From Amoebidium appalachense (lineage: Eukaryota; Ichthyosporea), in assembly GCA_963693365.1 (NCBI GenBank), contig CAVNZM010000002.1:12834001-12898000 (forward strand): a stretch of DNA of 64,000 nucleotides. The letters run 5' to 3'. How positions within the stretch are numbered: the first letter of the stretch is position 1; each line of letters starts with the position of its first letter. A model generated the notes under the pieces. The model was not told the origin of the DNA and ran no database searches. It was given only the letters and a program-made list of their open reading frames with translations. Below, piece after piece: positions 1 through 11,188 of this stretch. The position numbers and the translations under genes are program-made.

Positions 1-1740
1 GGCCAGGGCGGGCCGGTTCCACAGGGGTTGGCTCCCCCTACACCGGGCCAGCTCAGAGGTTCCGGGCCGGGTCAGGGGCAGAGTCCGGGCCAGGCCCAAC
101 AGCAACTACTGCAGCAGCAGATGCAAGAGGAACTCGACGCACATCCCCCGGCACCCCCACCGGGAACCCATCCCCTCGCAACAACACCGATTCCGGGTCA
201 GGGACAGCCCGGCCCCGAAATGTCGAGTCGAATCGCAGGTGCCGGGTCGGGTCAAGTGGAGCGCAGGGGGGAGATGGTCGTGCCCAAGAGAGAGCTTGGG
301 GAGCCCCCGAGCGGAGGCATGTCGCAGCAGTGGCAGGGGGGTGCTGGGTGGGATGGGGAGGGAAGGCCCCAGGGGGGAAAAGCTCCCCCTTTAGGATGGG
401 CAGAGAGGGAATCGGTGAAAGACGTGGGCCAAGGCGAAGGTGCCCCGTCCCAGGCCCTAAAATGGCAGTCGGTTTCCGGGGCAGGAGGCCGGCCGGCCGG
501 GCCAGGAATGGAGAGCGAGGGGTCGTGGGGGGGTGCGGGTGGGCCTCCTAGGAGGGAGGGACCCCTAGGGAGGGGTGGGCCCATGACATACCCACCACCC
601 CCGGGACGCACGGCGCAATCGGCGGCGAATGGACGCGAGGGTATGGGGCGCGATCCGCGCGAGGCGGGAAGTCAACCTTTCCAAAGCCCTGCAATGTCTC
701 CGCCCGTGGCACGACACCAGCTCAATCGCCCACCTACCGACCAGATACCCCCCGGCGCACGTGGTATGGGGGGTATGAAGGAGAGGCCCGGCCCGCCCCT
801 CGGGTGGGGTGAGGGGGGCCCGGCACGGGAGAGACAGCGTGCACCCCCACCGGAGGGGTATGAGAGGGCAGAGAGGATGAAATCAATGATGGAAGATGGA
901 AAGGACATAGGAATGCGGCAGGAGGGAGCGTGGAGGGGGGAGGCGCCCCCAGGCAGGGGCGGGGGCGGGTGGGCATCCCCACCCGCAGGGGCTAAGCCAA
1001 TGGAACGCCAGAGAATGTTCCCGCCTGGATATGGGCCGGAGGGAAGGGAGAGACCAGGTGCTCCGGGCCAGCAACCCGGGATAAATCGTCGGGCCGTCCA
1101 CTCATCCTACGGGCCTGCCGGGTCGGGTCGGCCCCGTGGCCCGCCTGGGCCCGGTGAAGACCTGGATCTAGGCGCATACCCACCTCAACGAAGAGCCCCA
1201 CCACCACACCGTGACCCCCGCGGCCCACCAGATATGCCATATGACGCACCCCCACCACCATCGTCTCGGCCCATACCCCGTGCAGGAGGCTCGCCAACGG
1301 ATCGCGGATATTACATGTCGCAGGGGGGAGCAGGGGGCAGGAGGGAACCAAGCCCCCCCTCGCACTACGACGACCAACCCCACCACCCGTCGTGCACGTG
1401 TCAATTGTGTCAGCGCCAAAAGGCCGCAATGGGCGGTCGGCCCAGCCTGCCCGAATATCGCGGGGGTGAACCGGCCCGACGAATCCCCCACCCGTTTTCA
1501 CCGTCGCAACGAAAACCAATGCCCGGTGGGGGGCCGGGTCCGGGTGGGAGACCTGCCCCTGGGGGAGGGGCAGGGCAGGGTTATGGGGGTGGATATGGGC
1601 AGTTCCCACCGGGCCGAGAGCGGCAAGGTGCTGAACGGGCCGGCTCGGGTTTTGACTACCCGCCAGGCCAGCGTAGAGGGTTCGGGCCGCCCCCGGGACG
1701 AGGAGGGATGGATGATGAGTGGGCCGGTCGTATGGGGTGA
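1..1740 (+). CDS. Pro/Gly/Arg-rich low-complexity protein, 3' part
   Basis: The frame is open from the left edge of the window to TGA at 1738-1740, about 579 codons, so the 5' end lies outside. The product is almost wholly disordered and rich in Pro, Gly, Arg and Gln, with many GQGQ, PPPP and RGG/GRGG-like stretches. Such composition is typical of RNA-binding or condensate-forming nuclear proteins, but I recognise no folded domain. The only cysteine cluster is near the C-terminus (HPSCTCQLCQRQ), a CxCxxC that could bind a metal. The reading frame is supported by its length, by codon-scale GC bias and by absence of stops, while the other long frames here lack coherent composition. Function is unknown. 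The gene is followed by a 3' UTR with a strong polyadenylation signal. Confidence 0.65.
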   Translation, partial: GQGGPVPQGLAPPTPGQLRGSGPGQGQSPGQAQQQLLQQQMQEELDAHPPAPPPGTHPLATTPIPGQGQPGPEMSSRIAGAGSGQVERRGEMVVPKRELGEPPSGGMSQQWQGGAGWDGEGRPQGGKAPPLGWAERESVKDVGQGEGAPSQALKWQSVSGAGGRPAGPGMESEGSWGGAGGPPRREGPLGRGGPMTYPPPPGRTAQSAANGREGMGRDPREAGSQPFQSPAMSPPVARHQLNRPPTDQIPPGARGMGGMKERPGPPLGWGEGGPARERQRAPPPEGYERAERMKSMMEDGKDIGMRQEGAWRGEAPPGRGGGGWASPPAGAKPMERQRMFPPGYGPEGRERPGAPGQQPGINRRAVHSSYGPAGSGRPRGPPGPGEDLDLGAYPPQRRAPPPHRDPRGPPDMPYDAPPPPSSRPIPRAGGSPTDRGYYMSQGGAGGRREPSPPSHYDDQPHHPSCTCQLCQRQKAAMGGRPSLPEYRGGEPARRIPHPFSPSQRKPMPGGGPGPGGRPAPGGGAGQGYGGGYGQFPPGRERQGAERAGSGFDYPPGQRRGFGPPPGRGGMDDEWAGRMG

Positions 1741-1808
1741 GACCCAGCCCTGCTCGGTGCGTGCGATTGAAAATATTGTGGGTAGTTAATAGAATATTGA
1801 TATGGGGG

Positions 1809-1810
1809 TT

Positions 1811-1853
<43 letters not shown>
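1809..1853. repeat. T(n)G(n) homopolymer composite
   Basis: About 12 T are followed directly by about 33 G. This is the first of roughly ten T(n)G(n) or C(n)A(n) junctions in the window. Confidence 0.95.
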
Positions 1854-1854
<1 letters not shown>

Positions 1855-2630
1855 AAAGAGACTTTACGGGTTTTTAGGTGGGGGACAGGAAAAATACATG
1901 TTTTTTGTTGTGGCCCTTTTGGTGTGTTACATGGTTGATGCATAAGTAAATATCAGGGTGAGTGTCTAGTGGGGCCGAGTGGTTTATGGTTTGAGCCTGC
2001 ATTTCACGGCTTGATGGTGTGTTGTGTTAGTGAGACTTCAATATGACCTTTGTAAGAACGTGGGCAATTAAAATATCACCTATCGCCTCACAGATTTCAC
2101 CAAGTGCAATGGTTTTGCCCATATATGGCATGGTGTCTATTCTTAGAAATGCCAGCCTAGTCTTTAAGTTTGACAGGATGTTTTTACGGTGGTGATTGTG
2201 AGTTGTAGTAGTTGATGGTATGTCAGTTGAATAATGGGGATATATATCACCTGAAACAGGTGTGAGACTTGAATATTTCTAGTTTAAAGCAATATTTCAT
2301 CGGTGTTTTGTGTGATATGGTGTGATGTTAAGCTTGTTTATTAGAGATCCATAGTCAGGCAGGCAATGCACACAGACGCAAAAACACACCACTTGTATTG
2401 TAGCACACTTTTACGCTATCCCATAAAAAACGCACATCACACTCGTACAGCTGCATGCGCAGGTTCGCTTTTGCGTGCCAGAGCTTAGAATAAATAACGA
2501 CAAATTCACACAGAGCAACAGCCTGTGAACGAGTTTTTATTTATGTTTTTCGGATTTCCCCACCTGCTGTGTTGGTGATCCCAATACAATTTATATATTT
2601 TGAGTACAATGTCATGGGGTTCGACACTTG

Positions 2631-2640
2631 AATAAATAAA
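2631..2640 (+). terminator. polyadenylation signal AATAAATAAA
   Basis: Two overlapping AATAAA hexamers about 890 bases after the stop at 1740, followed by a T-rich stretch. This is the likely 3' end of the upstream gene. Confidence 0.6.
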
Positions 2641-2699
2641 GCTTTTTTTGCTCCTCCTGCCAACTAATTTTCATGCCCTGGTTTCCGACTGTGGTTAAA

Positions 2700-2830
2700 G
2701 ATTACGTGGTGTGGTGGTGTTGGTAGTGGTGTCGGCTAAGCCCTGGTGGTGGTGGGGGGGGGGAGGAGGATTCGGAGGGGGTGGGCTAGGACCATGCCTT
2801 GCTAGCCTGTTTCCTCCTCGAGCTCCCCCC

Positions 2831-2876
<46 letters not shown>

Positions 2877-3039
2877 CCCAATCACCCGATCCCGACACAC
2901 ACACACACACGCACACATGCACGCACACGTGCCGAAAAAGAAAAAAACCGTGACCACCGTGATCATAGCTACGTACCGTGACGGGCGTGTGTGGACGCAC
3001 ATGCATGCCGCACAATGTCGAAAGCAAACACACAAATGT

Positions 3040-3097
<58 letters not shown>

Positions 3098-3753
3098 ACA
3101 CACGTACAACACGTGTCGCATGACATCACACACACACACACACACAAAAAAAACACATAGACAAACACCACACACAACTCGGCATTGCGTACTAATAATG
3201 CGGCTTGTGATTCATGAGAAAGACCCCTATGGTCCTTAGGCCTTATATTGTTTAAGGGCCCTTAAGTTAACCACCGGCTCTCATTTCCTAAGGAACGCTC
3301 GCCACCGTGCTGGGAACCATTCTCTCATTTCAAACCTCAGTAAGCTCAATGGCAAAATGGCAACGTGGGGGCCCCGGGTGGCCTTTATATGTTTGCCAGT
3401 GGTGACAGGCTGCCGGCCTAGGTTCACCAGGATGCATATGGCGCCGTTGGATATCTACTAGTAATCACTGAGTTAAGTTAGTAAGCTTAAGCTACATACT
3501 ATAAATACATACTATAAATGTACACTGAAAATATTCTGAATCTGCCAGTGCATGCTGCAGTGCACCGTAATGAAATCCTTGATTTTGTACTGAACGTGTA
3601 TGAAAATGTCTTCTATTACAGTGTATAAGTAGTAAATAGCAGCCTAAGTATATAAGTTCCAGTATCGATCATTGGCGTTAGGCCTAGTCTCGCTGAGGAA
3701 CACGAAAACTCAAAGATCTTACACAACTGCACGCATTATCATGTGCACACACA

Positions 3754-3825
<72 letters not shown>

Positions 3826-3865
3826 GGTAGACGAGCGCGCACACACACACATACACACACACCGT

Positions 3866-3899
<34 letters not shown>

Positions 3900-3900
3900 G

Positions 3901-3934
<34 letters not shown>

Positions 3935-4410
3935 CACACGCACACACACACACGCACACGCACACACAAACGCCATAGCAGTAGCGCTATGAGAATGAAT
4001 ATCAAAATTTATTAGGAAGCCTACTAACCACTGTGATCGAGACACGTGGTTTTTTTTAACGAGCGAGTTCCCCACCCCCCCTCCACCCCCCCCCTCCTCC
4101 CTCAAGGTTGAATTTGAACACACACACAGTAGCACACACACACGCACACACAAACGTGTCACACGTCATTGTGGTGACACACGCGCACACACACACACAC
4201 GCACTCGCACACACAAGCACACATGTGTGTGTACACAAACACGCACACACGTGTGCACACACACACGCACACACCGTGGCGCACGCACACACGCACCACA
4301 CACGCACACACACACACGCGCGCGAGCGCGCGCACACACACACACACCGTGTGGCACACACATGGACATGCACACAAGCACATGCACCCGGCCCATGGCC
4401 ACACATGTCA
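2700..4410. repeat. intergenic simple-repeat block: poly(C), (CA)n
   Basis: This stretch holds a C run at about 2830-2871, (CA)n at 3041-3093, and a long (CA)n block at 3743-3970 followed by degenerate CA/CG repeats to 4400. The unique islands between them (3180-3730) contain no supported gene. Confidence 0.9.
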
Positions 4411-6443
4411 CATGTGTTTAGTACCAGTGTTCCCCCCAGGTTTACACGGTCTATATTTTGGGAAACAGTGAGAGCACTGCCCCACCATCCCCTCCGTCCG
4501 CTCTTTTCCCCCCTCCCCGTGACACCGGTCGAAAATTGAGGCTCTCTGGCACTGTGCGCGTGCACACGCGTCGATTTCCCAGTGGGCCGTGCCCCACACA
4601 GGGCCTCCCAGCGCCGCTTGCTGGAGCTACTAAACGTGGTCACATAACCACATGTCGCTCTAAATTAGCGGCTCTAATCGCGATGGATCTTGGCGAGATC
4701 TCGTACGATCGCGGGCGATCTTCGTCGACTATGGGGCCATGGCGTGCAAATGATTCGCAAAAAAACAGTTTTTTTTTGCCCACAAATATATAAATGGGTT
4801 TGTTTTTGCTCGTATATGGCTATGTGTGTGTATGTATGTATGATGGGATTATGAAGGACTATCAAGCTTTTGGCAAGCGCCCGTATTATAATTATGACGA
4901 ATCGACGATCTATAGGCTACGCCGCTACGCCATGTGTAAAAGTGCCTGGCGTCATGCCGATTGGCGAGCCGCTGTATCCAATAGCGTGGATAACCTTGCA
5001 GATAGTATTCCTTGAAAGTGTTCCATTTTTATCTAAATGCCAAATGCATTTGACAAAACTCTATCAGGAGGTAATAAAAAAGGGATATATATTGCTGCAT
5101 GAAGACGGTGGGTGCAAAATAGCGCCTTATTCGTGCATGTAATGTGGACTCTGTGTGAGCGGGAAAATTGTTTTCCCAGAGTGGCCGTGTCAACCAATCG
5201 CGGCGTGATAGCCGCGGTCCAATCAGATGGTTGAAAGCGATACATGGGCACGCAATGGGAACATCACGTGGCTAGCTCCGTAACATGACCTAACATTACA
5301 TGACGTCATATTGGGCACACTTGGGTAGATGATGCTAGTGATCTAAAACCAATCATCTTAAGACGTGAAAGCTCAATCCGCTTTAAAAACTTTATAGACC
5401 AAAAATTAACCAATCGGAAATGTGGTTCTCTACTGATGTTTCAGCGGTTCTCCAAGAGCCGCTAAGTCTGTGATGTAAATTTTCACAAAACGAGATATAT
5501 TATATTGTTTACGATAGAAAAAGTGGTTGCTGTTTCTAAGCTTGCTTGACTGTCAAAAAAAGTAGGAAAAAATTTCAATTATTATGGATATTATAATAAA
5601 TAACATCGGGTTCTTTTTTCTGGAATACGTGAGCCTCTTTTTGTGTTCCTAGTTATCTAAATGCCTTTCATACTTGCTTTAAAGATTTCACAAGTTGGAC
5701 AAGTCTTGTCTTTTCAACAGGATAGTTGAATTTCTAGCCCTATACACCGGATCATTCCCGATTTGGCGACTTATTTCAGTATGGTGTGTTTTGATTGGCT
5801 CCTCCGATCAAGAAGATTGGGTGACGTGTAAAATTGGCACCCGTGATTATCATCGAGCGTTCCCTGCAGAGATCATCAGAGTGCGTAACAGTTTTGTTAT
5901 TTTTTGTTTTGACTTCCTCTGAGCTCTAAGTTAGTTGAACATAGACAAAGAGTTTATTATAGGTTGTTGGGAGGGGAAGATAATAATAGTGGGTGGTTCA
6001 ACATAATTTTTTGCCGCTTTTACAACATTGGAAATCGAATTATTCGCGGGAGAGCAGAGCAGACAGGCTTTTGAAACCGTTCATATTCATACACGTGTGG
6101 AGAAGAACCACTGTCGTAGTGGTCAAGTTCAACAATCATCTTTCACTTAAAGTACCTATATACGTCTCCAGCACAGGTGACACGGTTCCATACTTTCTTG
6201 CTGTGCATTTTAGACTCATGAACGAGTAGAGCGAGCGGTAGTTTGGTTTTATTTACTTCGTTTCACTGGTTTTATCAAACACGAAACATCCTGAAAGTTT
6301 AACAAATTTCTGCTTGTGTCCGTTTCACTTTTTTTGCAACGTCTATCGTGGGGAGGGTGCATGGCTTAGCCACTGACCCTCTATACCATGACGTTGGACC
6401 CCGATTTGCGCAAATACGCCCTTGCGGTAGGGTTTCCTTAGAG
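4411..6443. other. intergenic sequence, no gene seen
   Basis: Mostly unique, moderately AT-rich DNA with only short open frames lacking codon-scale or domain support. The 5' UTR or promoter of the next gene probably lies in its right part. A possible acceptor (TTTCCTTAG) sits just before the ATG at 6444. I see no TATA box that I would defend. Confidence 0.5.
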
Positions 6444-7406
6444 ATGAGCAGTTTTAACTCGGAACATGTACACGTGGGGGGAAGGGACACCATAGAGCGC
6501 CCGATTTCGGGCAATGAGCAGCACAGTGCACCAGATGATGCGCTTTTAGCGGACATTGAAAGTATATTAGGTGACAAGGAACAGGTTGAGAGCTTGTGGC
6601 CACGGGGGGAGAAGGGAGTGATCGTCAAGAAACACCCTGACACAAAAGGTATGTGTGCCTTGTAGTTTGGAGCTAATTTTTGTGCCACACTCGGAAGTCT
6701 ATGAACGTTTCTGTCAGCTCGAGCCGGTTTAACTGTGTGGTTGGAGGGGCGGGGGAATGATGGTGATAGTGATTTAGTGGTTGGTGTGATAGGGTGCGCA
6801 AAATCGCCCTTGCGTTTGCACAGTCTTATTTTCCTGTGTTTCTTCACTGCAGCTCCTTAACATGATTGGACCACGCTTTGAAGGATAAATCTTCAGTTTT
6901 TCCCTTTCTATAGTGAATAATGTATCTTACAGTTCGACACAATACACGGTGCTGTGTTTTGCTGCGCGTAGGGCGTCAGGAATTCACTGTGTGCACAAGA
7001 GGATTGTTTCACTGCTTGCACACATCCTTATTTACGTTATGGTTTACCAAGTAGCTGTGTGTTCGTGTTTGATAAGTTTTCACTATCACTGTGGGTAAAT
7101 TCACTGGGCACGTGTTCTGTAACGAGTTCAGTGCACCTTTATTCAGTTGTATGTCGACTTTGTCACTCCTAAGGATTTTAACTGTGCGCACATGCTGGTG
7201 GTGGGCGCCTTGGGTAAAAAATAGGTGCACGTTGCATGGGTGTTTGTTTCGTGGCATTGAGCCATCTCTAAGTTTGAGACTAATGGGACGGGATGTGTGA
7301 AAGTGTTCTCGCTTGCTTTATGAGCAAGATTTAGCTGGAGGCTTTATGTAGTATGTAGCGACGTGTTGTATGCTCAGTGTGGTCCCCTGTCACGTCTTCC
7401 CCCCCC

Positions 7407-7437
<31 letters not shown>

Positions 7438-8920
7438 GGTTGCTTTTGAATGGTTGTGTTGCGGGTACGTCAGGAATGGTGTGATTTTCAGAAGGGTCAT
7501 AGGTGGAAAAGCTTTTGGTTGGTGTGTTTACTTTTGTGCTACATTTTGTACGTTAAGTGTTCGCAATTGGTTCCTAGGCGCACTTGTGACTATATGTGCA
7601 GGTTTGGGGTTCAGCTTTGTCTTGCATATGAAGTTTAATTACCCCTTCTTCCAACTAATGTTGTCCTTTTCCATGCGCAGAAATGATCGGCACCAGCCCT
7701 CCATTTTTGGTCGTGAGTGGGACCGAGTTGCCTCACGACTCCATGTGGGACCCCCCGCGACCCCATGGCCAGACTGAGGAGCGGGGCCGCGACGGCCAAT
7801 TTTCACTGTTTGCATTTCCCATTTCCCAAAGCACGTGGCAAGGATCTTCTGGAAATGATTCCCGCGGGGGCGACCAGCGCGGGCTCTACAATCCCATGGC
7901 TCCCGGCCCATTCACCTTATTTGGCGGCCAGCAAAGCCAACAGCAGCAGCAACGGCGGCCGGAAATGGAAAGAGGGAGGGATGGGGGGATGGGACATGGT
8001 TCAAGGATTGAGCCCGCCCCGGGAAAGGGAGGGCCTTAGCAAAAAACCGCAGCAGTTGTTGTCGCGGGTGCCCGGGAGGGAGAGGAAGGGGTCGGTCGGG
8101 GAGAGTAGAACGGCAACGTCTGCGAGCGCCGGAGTTCCCGAGGCTCTCTGGAGCTCTCCGTCTTATCCCCCGTGGGAGTCGAACATGCACGGAATGAATG
8201 TGGGCCGCCAACAGCAGGGTAGATCACCGGGCGGGTATGCGGGAAGTGGTTATGGTGCGGGAATGGGGAATGGGCCTGGGATTGCAAGGGGATGGGCTGC
8301 GACGTCATTCGTATGTGGGAGGTGTGCAGGCACCCGTTGTCCGCCCCCCGAGGCACAGCAACATTCACTCTTTGCACGATTTTGCGTCATCGGCGGTGTT
8401 TGGCGCTGGCGGAACGGCACTTGAACGGGCTGAGACTCATAGTTGGAGGTCTGAGGGGTCGGCCCAGGGAGCGGGGTCGGATTTGTATGAGACTTACTCG
8501 AGGGAGGATGTGCATGGACACGAGATGGACCATAGAGAAGGTGGGTGTAGGTGTTTTTTTTGTTTTTTTGTTTTTTTGTTTTTTTATTTATTTTTTAATA
8601 TTATCAATATTTATGTTGTGACTTGTCGTTTTGTTCTGTGTTGGACTAAGTGGTGATGGTTGGTTGCTCGCTGGTTGCTGTGAAGCTTGTGTGGGCATGG
8701 GCGTACATGCACTTGCGATCAGTGGATGTGGGAAAGGGGTCGGTGTCGACATCATTTTTTAAAGGCTAATACGTTCCATTTATGTGGTAACCCCCGCTGA
8801 TTTTTAGCCTCTTTTTGCATTTGTTTGATTTTCCACTCTCTGGGTTTTTTTTGGTGTGCATATCGTAGGGCTTCTTTTCTTCTTCTTCTTCTTCTTCTTC
8901 TTCTTCTTCTTTTTATTTGT

Positions 8921-8962
<42 letters not shown>

Positions 8963-9118
8963 ATATGCTCTTTACGGATGAATATCTCATGGTATTTTGT
9001 GCTTACAGGAGGATCTATTGCGGGGTATGATTGGTTCGAGGGTGATGAGGGAGAGGAGGGAGACAGGCCGGCAATGGTCAAGGAGAGAAAGCGCGGCAAG
9101 AGGGGTGGAAAGAGGGTA

Positions 9119-9162
<44 letters not shown>

Positions 9163-9317
9163 TTACACACATACACGTAACACATGTGTGCGTGTGCCCA
9201 CATACATACACACACACACAGATAAGAAGATGCATCGTGTGTTCAGTTTCTATATACCCTTCAGAATCTGAAAGGTGTTCTTTGTCTCTTGGTGCTGTGT
9301 ATGGAGCACTGCCAGAA

Positions 9318-9368
<51 letters not shown>

Positions 9369-9597
9369 AAAAAAAAAAAAATCTTCATGGTGTTGTACGT
9401 TGTGCATGTGTACTTCGTACATTTATGGTACATTCAAACCCCTCTTCCTCTTCCTCCTCCCCCCCCCCCCCCCCCCCCCTTCTTCTCTCTTCCTCTGAGT
9501 TTAGATGATGTAAGCTAGAGGGGGTTGAGACGAGTAACTTACACCAGGAATATGACAGTGAGTTTTGTGAGTCGATTGGAGATATGAGACCTGAAAA

Positions 9598-9628
<31 letters not shown>

Positions 9629-10181
9629 TGGGAAGGCCTTGAGCTAGTTATCTATGCTTAAATATTTCTAATTGGCAGACAGAAATAGTCCAACCTTTAT
9701 ATTTTCTGGTCACCTAAGTGGGCTGGAAGTGTGTTGTGATTTCGTGAGATTTCGTGACCACGATCCAAAACCAATCACAATCTTCAGTTTTCTGTGTGTG
9801 TGTGCATGTGTGTGTGCGTGTGTGCGTGTGCGTGTTGGTCAAATCATAATTTCTAACCAATCAAATCTTCTCCGATCTCCGATTGCAGTTCCGGTGCGAC
9901 CGCGGTCTTCGCTGCCACTCTGCCCAGTGCAAGCGTACGCACCCCCCGGGGTGGAAGCCATGCCCAAATATGGTAACCGGTGGATGCACCGACCCGGAAT
10001 GTCCGGCGTCGTGCCACCGGGAGATGTGCGAGAATTTCTTCACGTGCACACGCAAGCTGTGCTGCTACGGACATAGCTGGGGAAGGGCCGGATTGGACTC
10101 GAGGGGAAGTTGTTTGGACTCTCCGGCGAGGTCGAACGCTGCTCCTATGTTGGCTGGTACGTGACCTGATTATGGATTTAG

Positions 10182-10224
<43 letters not shown>

Positions 10225-10939
10225 ATAGCTATAGACACACTTCACACATTGCGTTACGCGCACGCATGCACACACCGCTCTGTTGGCGACAGCTCCCTTG
10301 GAACCCATGCGGCATGTTACCCGCCGGCGTAACATAACTCGGACTATCGGTTTGGCTTTTTTCAAGCCCAAAGCAATGGGTGATACCATATTTCCGGCTG
10401 ACATCCGGGGGCATAGCTTTCCGTTCGAAGACGATAAAGTTCCGCCCTAGTAAGCGTGTTACTACCCTGCGGCGTGGGTCAAATCTCATATTTTCCCCTC
10501 TGATTACGAATTCTGTGGCCTTCGGGACTTAATTCTTTTCAGCTGGTGTAGTATGTTAGCCAGGGAAGTATCGACTTAGGTATCGACGGGGGAGCTTCCT
10601 AGAAGTCCCGTCTCCTGAGTTCCTATCTATATTTTTCTTGCTTCTGCTTACTGCTGCAACTTTAACCCCCGGCCTTTCCCACTGCCCTTGCCTGCATAAG
10701 CAACCCTGCTCGTCTCTGATCAAGACGGGTGACCTACTCATGTTCAAGTGAAACAGTATCTGAGTTGGGTTTCGTTAACGAGGGGAATAGGTCGAAACTC
10801 GGGTACTGTGGATGACGTGGGCCCCCCCTGAGGATGGGCTCTGCTTATTATGCATACTCTTTATGTATGGCTTGCATTCTGCATCGTGTTATCCGTTTGT
10901 TCTTGTGTACTTCGTACTTTTTGACGCATTCAAAACCCC

Positions 10940-10974
<35 letters not shown>

Positions 10975-11121
10975 GAGAAACGAGGTGAATGGGTTGAAAC
11001 ATGGATGTTTTGGGTGACTTGGGCCGTTTTGAGGATTGGTTTTATATGGACATTCTTTCTGAGTCCCACCCCCCCCCCCCCCCCCACCCCACCCCCACCC
11101 CACCCACCCACACACCCACCC

Positions 11122-11188
<67 letters not shown>

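Larger units (their letters stand above)
1741..2640 (+). other. 3' untranslated region of the Pro/Gly/Arg-rich gene
   Basis: Composition changes abruptly from GC-rich coding to AT-rich sequence after the stop. No open frame of note is present. The T(12)G(33) homopolymer at 1809-1853 lies inside it. The region ends in an AATAAATAAA signal. The UTR extent is inferred from the signal only. Confidence 0.5.

Noticed and set aside
6299-6847. Minus-strand frame of 182 codons over the zinc-finger first exon
   Set aside because: No domain, no neighbouring minus exons, and the plus-strand exon fits by splice phase.
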